Source of the DNA: Candidatus Gastranaerophilales bacterium
GTDB lineage: Bacteria > Cyanobacteriota > Vampirovibrionia > Gastranaerophilales > Gastranaerophilaceae
DNA length: 64,000 bases
Assembly (NCBI GenBank): GCA_900552525.1
Contig: UNSK01000004.1
Location: 1 to 64,000 of the forward strand
Direction of reading: 5' to 3'
The notes under the pieces are model-generated. The model ran no database searches and had not been told where the DNA came from. It saw only the letters and a list, made by a program, of their open reading frames with translations. Shown here one piece after another: positions 62,313 through 64,000 of this stretch (its first letter is position 1; each line of letters opens with the position of its first letter). A program made the translations under genes and the position numbers.

Positions 62313-62768
62313 TTAAATCTGTATTTCTAATGTTTCATCTAGAATTTTTCTCAATTCTTTAAGTAAATCTCCAACTTTTGCAACATCGCTGTTATTAATT
62401 CTTTCTTTTACGAATTCATAATGAGGACGTATACGTTCTAAGACATCTGTGACTTTTTCTTTTCCGGCTTCGGTAATTTCAACAATTTTTACCGGCCTGT
62501 TGTTTTTTATAGATAGTTTTCTTTTAACAAATCCTTTTTTCTCAAGTGTATCGAGCAATTTGCCAGTGTTAGCTCTATCTTTTAAAATCAGCTTGGCTAA
62601 ATCTCTCTGGCATAATTCAGGACTGCTTAGCAAAACATCTAATACAGAATATTCTTCACAGGTTATTCCTGCATTAAATTTTTCAAAAACCTGTGAACCT
62701 AAAAGCTTGCAATATTTTGCAGTTAATTCTATTTGGTAGAATATTGTTTCTGTAAAGTGGTTTTGCAA
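62313..62768 (-). CDS. MarR-family regulator
   Basis: A 151-residue winged-helix repressor: LLSSPELCQRDLAKLILKDR, then TGKLLDTLEKKGFVKRKLS and the wing NNRPVKIVEITEAGKEKV. It probably senses a toxic ligand and controls the efflux genes. No ATG is near; TTG 62768 with AGGGGA upstream is the best start. Its likely operator lies at 62808-62825, between it and the channel gene. Confidence 0.9.
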   Translation of the reverse strand: MQNHFTETIFYQIELTAKYCKLLGSQVFEKFNAGITCEEYSVLDVLLSSPELCQRDLAKLILKDRANTGKLLDTLEKKGFVKRKLSIKNNRPVKIVEITEAGKEKVTDVLERIRPHYEFVKERINNSDVAKVGDLLKELRKILDETLEIQI

Positions 62769-62807
62769 AATGTAAATCCCCTATATGAAGTATGTTTATT
62801 TTACAAC

Positions 62808-62839
62808 ATGTTGCAAATGCAACATAGTTATGTTATCAT
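62808..62839. promoter_or_regulatory. MarR operator over the channel-gene promoter
   Basis: Perfect palindrome ATGTTGCA-AA-TGCAACAT (62808-62825). It covers the -35 TTGCAA (62811-62816); 17 bp on is the extended -10 TGT-TATCAT (62834-62839). Binding would shut off the TolC-like gene and probably marR. Confidence 0.8.
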
Positions 62840-62875
62840 TCTTATTAGAAAAAATCAAGTACTTGGAGAAAAAAG

Positions 62876-64000
62876 ATGAGGAAAATTTTATCACTGGCAT
62901 TGTTAATATCACTTGGTATGGGAAATATAGGTACAGTTATAGCTGCAGAAAAGACTCCTGTTTTGAATGCAGGTGCAGAGGAAGTTAAAGTAGACGGCAC
63001 AAAACCTGAAACAAAGAAGAAAAAAGAAACTAAAATAAAACCAACCAAAAATAAATATGATTATATAAATATGTCCTGGTGGGGTCAGTTTAATGACGAT
63101 AATTTAAATGCTTATATTATAAAAGCCATGGATAAAAATCAGGATTTAAAGATGGCAACCTTAACAATTGATGAATATTATCAAAATGTTATTGCCCAGC
63201 GTGCCGGTGAGCTTCCGACTGTATCAGCAGGATTTCTTCCGGGATACGGCAAGTTCATCGGGCCTTCAGCCGGCGGGTTTGGATTGCCTATAATTGCAAA
63301 CTATGAGCTTGATATCTGGGGAAAAAACCATAATAAGACAACTTCGGTCAGAAAACTCTATGAAGCTTCTATTCTGGATGAGCAGGCTGCGTATATCGCA
63401 ATTGCTTCTGCTGTAGGAAGTACATATATAAATATTGTAAAGCTTGATGCAATGGTTGATTTGCAGGAAGATATTGTCAAGCTGAGAAAAGAGATTTTTG
63501 AGATTATGTCTGTAAGCAATGCTGAAGGGCTGGTTTCAACTTCAGATTTAGTAAAAGCTAATAAATCCTACATCTCAGGTGTTGCTGATTTGACAGATTT
63601 GAAGAAGGAAAGGACTAAACTTCTTCACCAGCTTGCAGTACTTACAGGCGACAGCCCTAATAATATTGAAGAATATGCAAGAACTGATTACAGAGAGCTG
63701 GCTTTTACGGGCAATATTCCTGAGTACGTAAGTTCTGAGGTAATAATGAAGCGTCCGGACTATTTAAAAGCAGAAAAGATGCTTGAAAAGGCCGGCATTG
63801 ATGTCAGAATTGCAAGAAAAGAAATGCTTCCGCAGCTTAGTCTGGGCGGCGGGGTAATCTTTAATTCCAAATACTTTGAAAGCCTATTCACTACTTCCAA
63901 CATGATTTGGGGGCTTGGCGGAAGTGTAATTCAACCGTTCTTTATGGGCGGAAAGCTTAAGGCAAATCTGAAAGCTAAAAAGATTGCTTACGAAAGAAGC
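62876..64000 (+). CDS. TolC/NodT-type outer-membrane efflux protein, 3'-truncated
   Basis: At least 375 codons, open to the window end. Signal peptide MRKILSLALLISLGMGNIG..A, a Lys-rich linker, then the OMF fold: WWGQFNDDNLNAYIIKAM, NYELDIWGKN, the helical barrel repeat, and the start of the second repeat RPDYLKAEKMLEKAGIDVRI, RKEMLPQLSLGGG. No lipobox Cys at the cleavage site. GGAG lies upstream of ATG 62876. Divergent from marR; works with the membrane fusion protein to expel substrates across both membranes. Confidence 0.93.
   Translation, partial: MRKILSLALLISLGMGNIGTVIAAEKTPVLNAGAEEVKVDGTKPETKKKKETKIKPTKNKYDYINMSWWGQFNDDNLNAYIIKAMDKNQDLKMATLTIDEYYQNVIAQRAGELPTVSAGFLPGYGKFIGPSAGGFGLPIIANYELDIWGKNHNKTTSVRKLYEASILDEQAAYIAIASAVGSTYINIVKLDAMVDLQEDIVKLRKEIFEIMSVSNAEGLVSTSDLVKANKSYISGVADLTDLKKERTKLLHQLAVLTGDSPNNIEEYARTDYRELAFTGNIPEYVSSEVIMKRPDYLKAEKMLEKAGIDVRIARKEMLPQLSLGGGVIFNSKYFESLFTTSNMIWGLGGSVIQPFFMGGKLKANLKAKKIAYERS

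Overview
The window is AT-rich bacterial chromosome, probably from a gut Melainabacteria/Vampirovibrionia lineage (Gastranaerophilales-like). I infer this from several things together: a detached atpD-atpC pair as in cyanobacteria, a Ycf46-type AAA+ ATPase, a diderm envelope with a TolC-type channel, flagellins, rubrerythrin as in anaerobes, and several small lineage-type proteins of unknown function. No rRNA or CRISPR array is present, so the assignment is inference only.

Layout. 1-3.8 kb: the 3' part of a flagellin gene, a ribbon-helix-helix regulator and acetolactate synthase. 4.0-25.8 kb: an integrative element of about 21.7 kb in a tRNA-Pro(UGG) gene. It is bounded by a perfect 55-bp direct repeat, carries a second 21-bp repeat near both ends, and has a repressor/excisionase/integrase module next to the intact tRNA. 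25.8-34.5 kb: lineage-type hypothetical genes, an acyltransferase, a type IV prepilin-like protein, a lone ABC permease, a TPR protein and TypA. 34.9-39.6 kb: HPF, a glycosyltransferase, RdgB and a complete flagellin with a GLUG-repeat insert. 40.8-45.5 kb: mraY-murD-ftsW-murG. 45.5-49.5 kb: an FkbH-like protein, atpC and atpD. 49.6-59 kb: a GT-C glycosyltransferase, GshA, RsmA, a PPP phosphatase, a histidine kinase/response regulator/GspE-like operon and rubrerythrin. 59-64 kb: folate genes pabA and pabBC, then a MarR-controlled efflux locus (membrane fusion protein and TolC-like channel) running off the end.

The integrative element is the accessory core. It has no recognisable phage structural or conjugation genes. 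It carries a small FimB-sized tyrosine recombinase beside an inverted-repeat segment, a serine resolvase, and many defence-like genes: Abi-type HEPN, DNA methyltransferase, HNH nuclease, LA2681-type HEPN and a nucleotide-cyclase-like protein. Its most striking part is a four-gene run at 11.95-16.7 kb: a Ycf46-like AAA+ ATPase, two paralogous TPR proteins and a membrane-anchored Mrr-like nuclease. All four end in the same short C-terminal tail, G-R-x-(L/I)-D-(F/I). I read this as a candidate undescribed multi-protein system in which the tail is a docking or processing signal.

A second window-wide pattern is that many first genes of transcription units have a -10 box ending exactly six bases before the start codon, four of them with good -35 boxes. 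This predicts widespread leaderless mRNAs.
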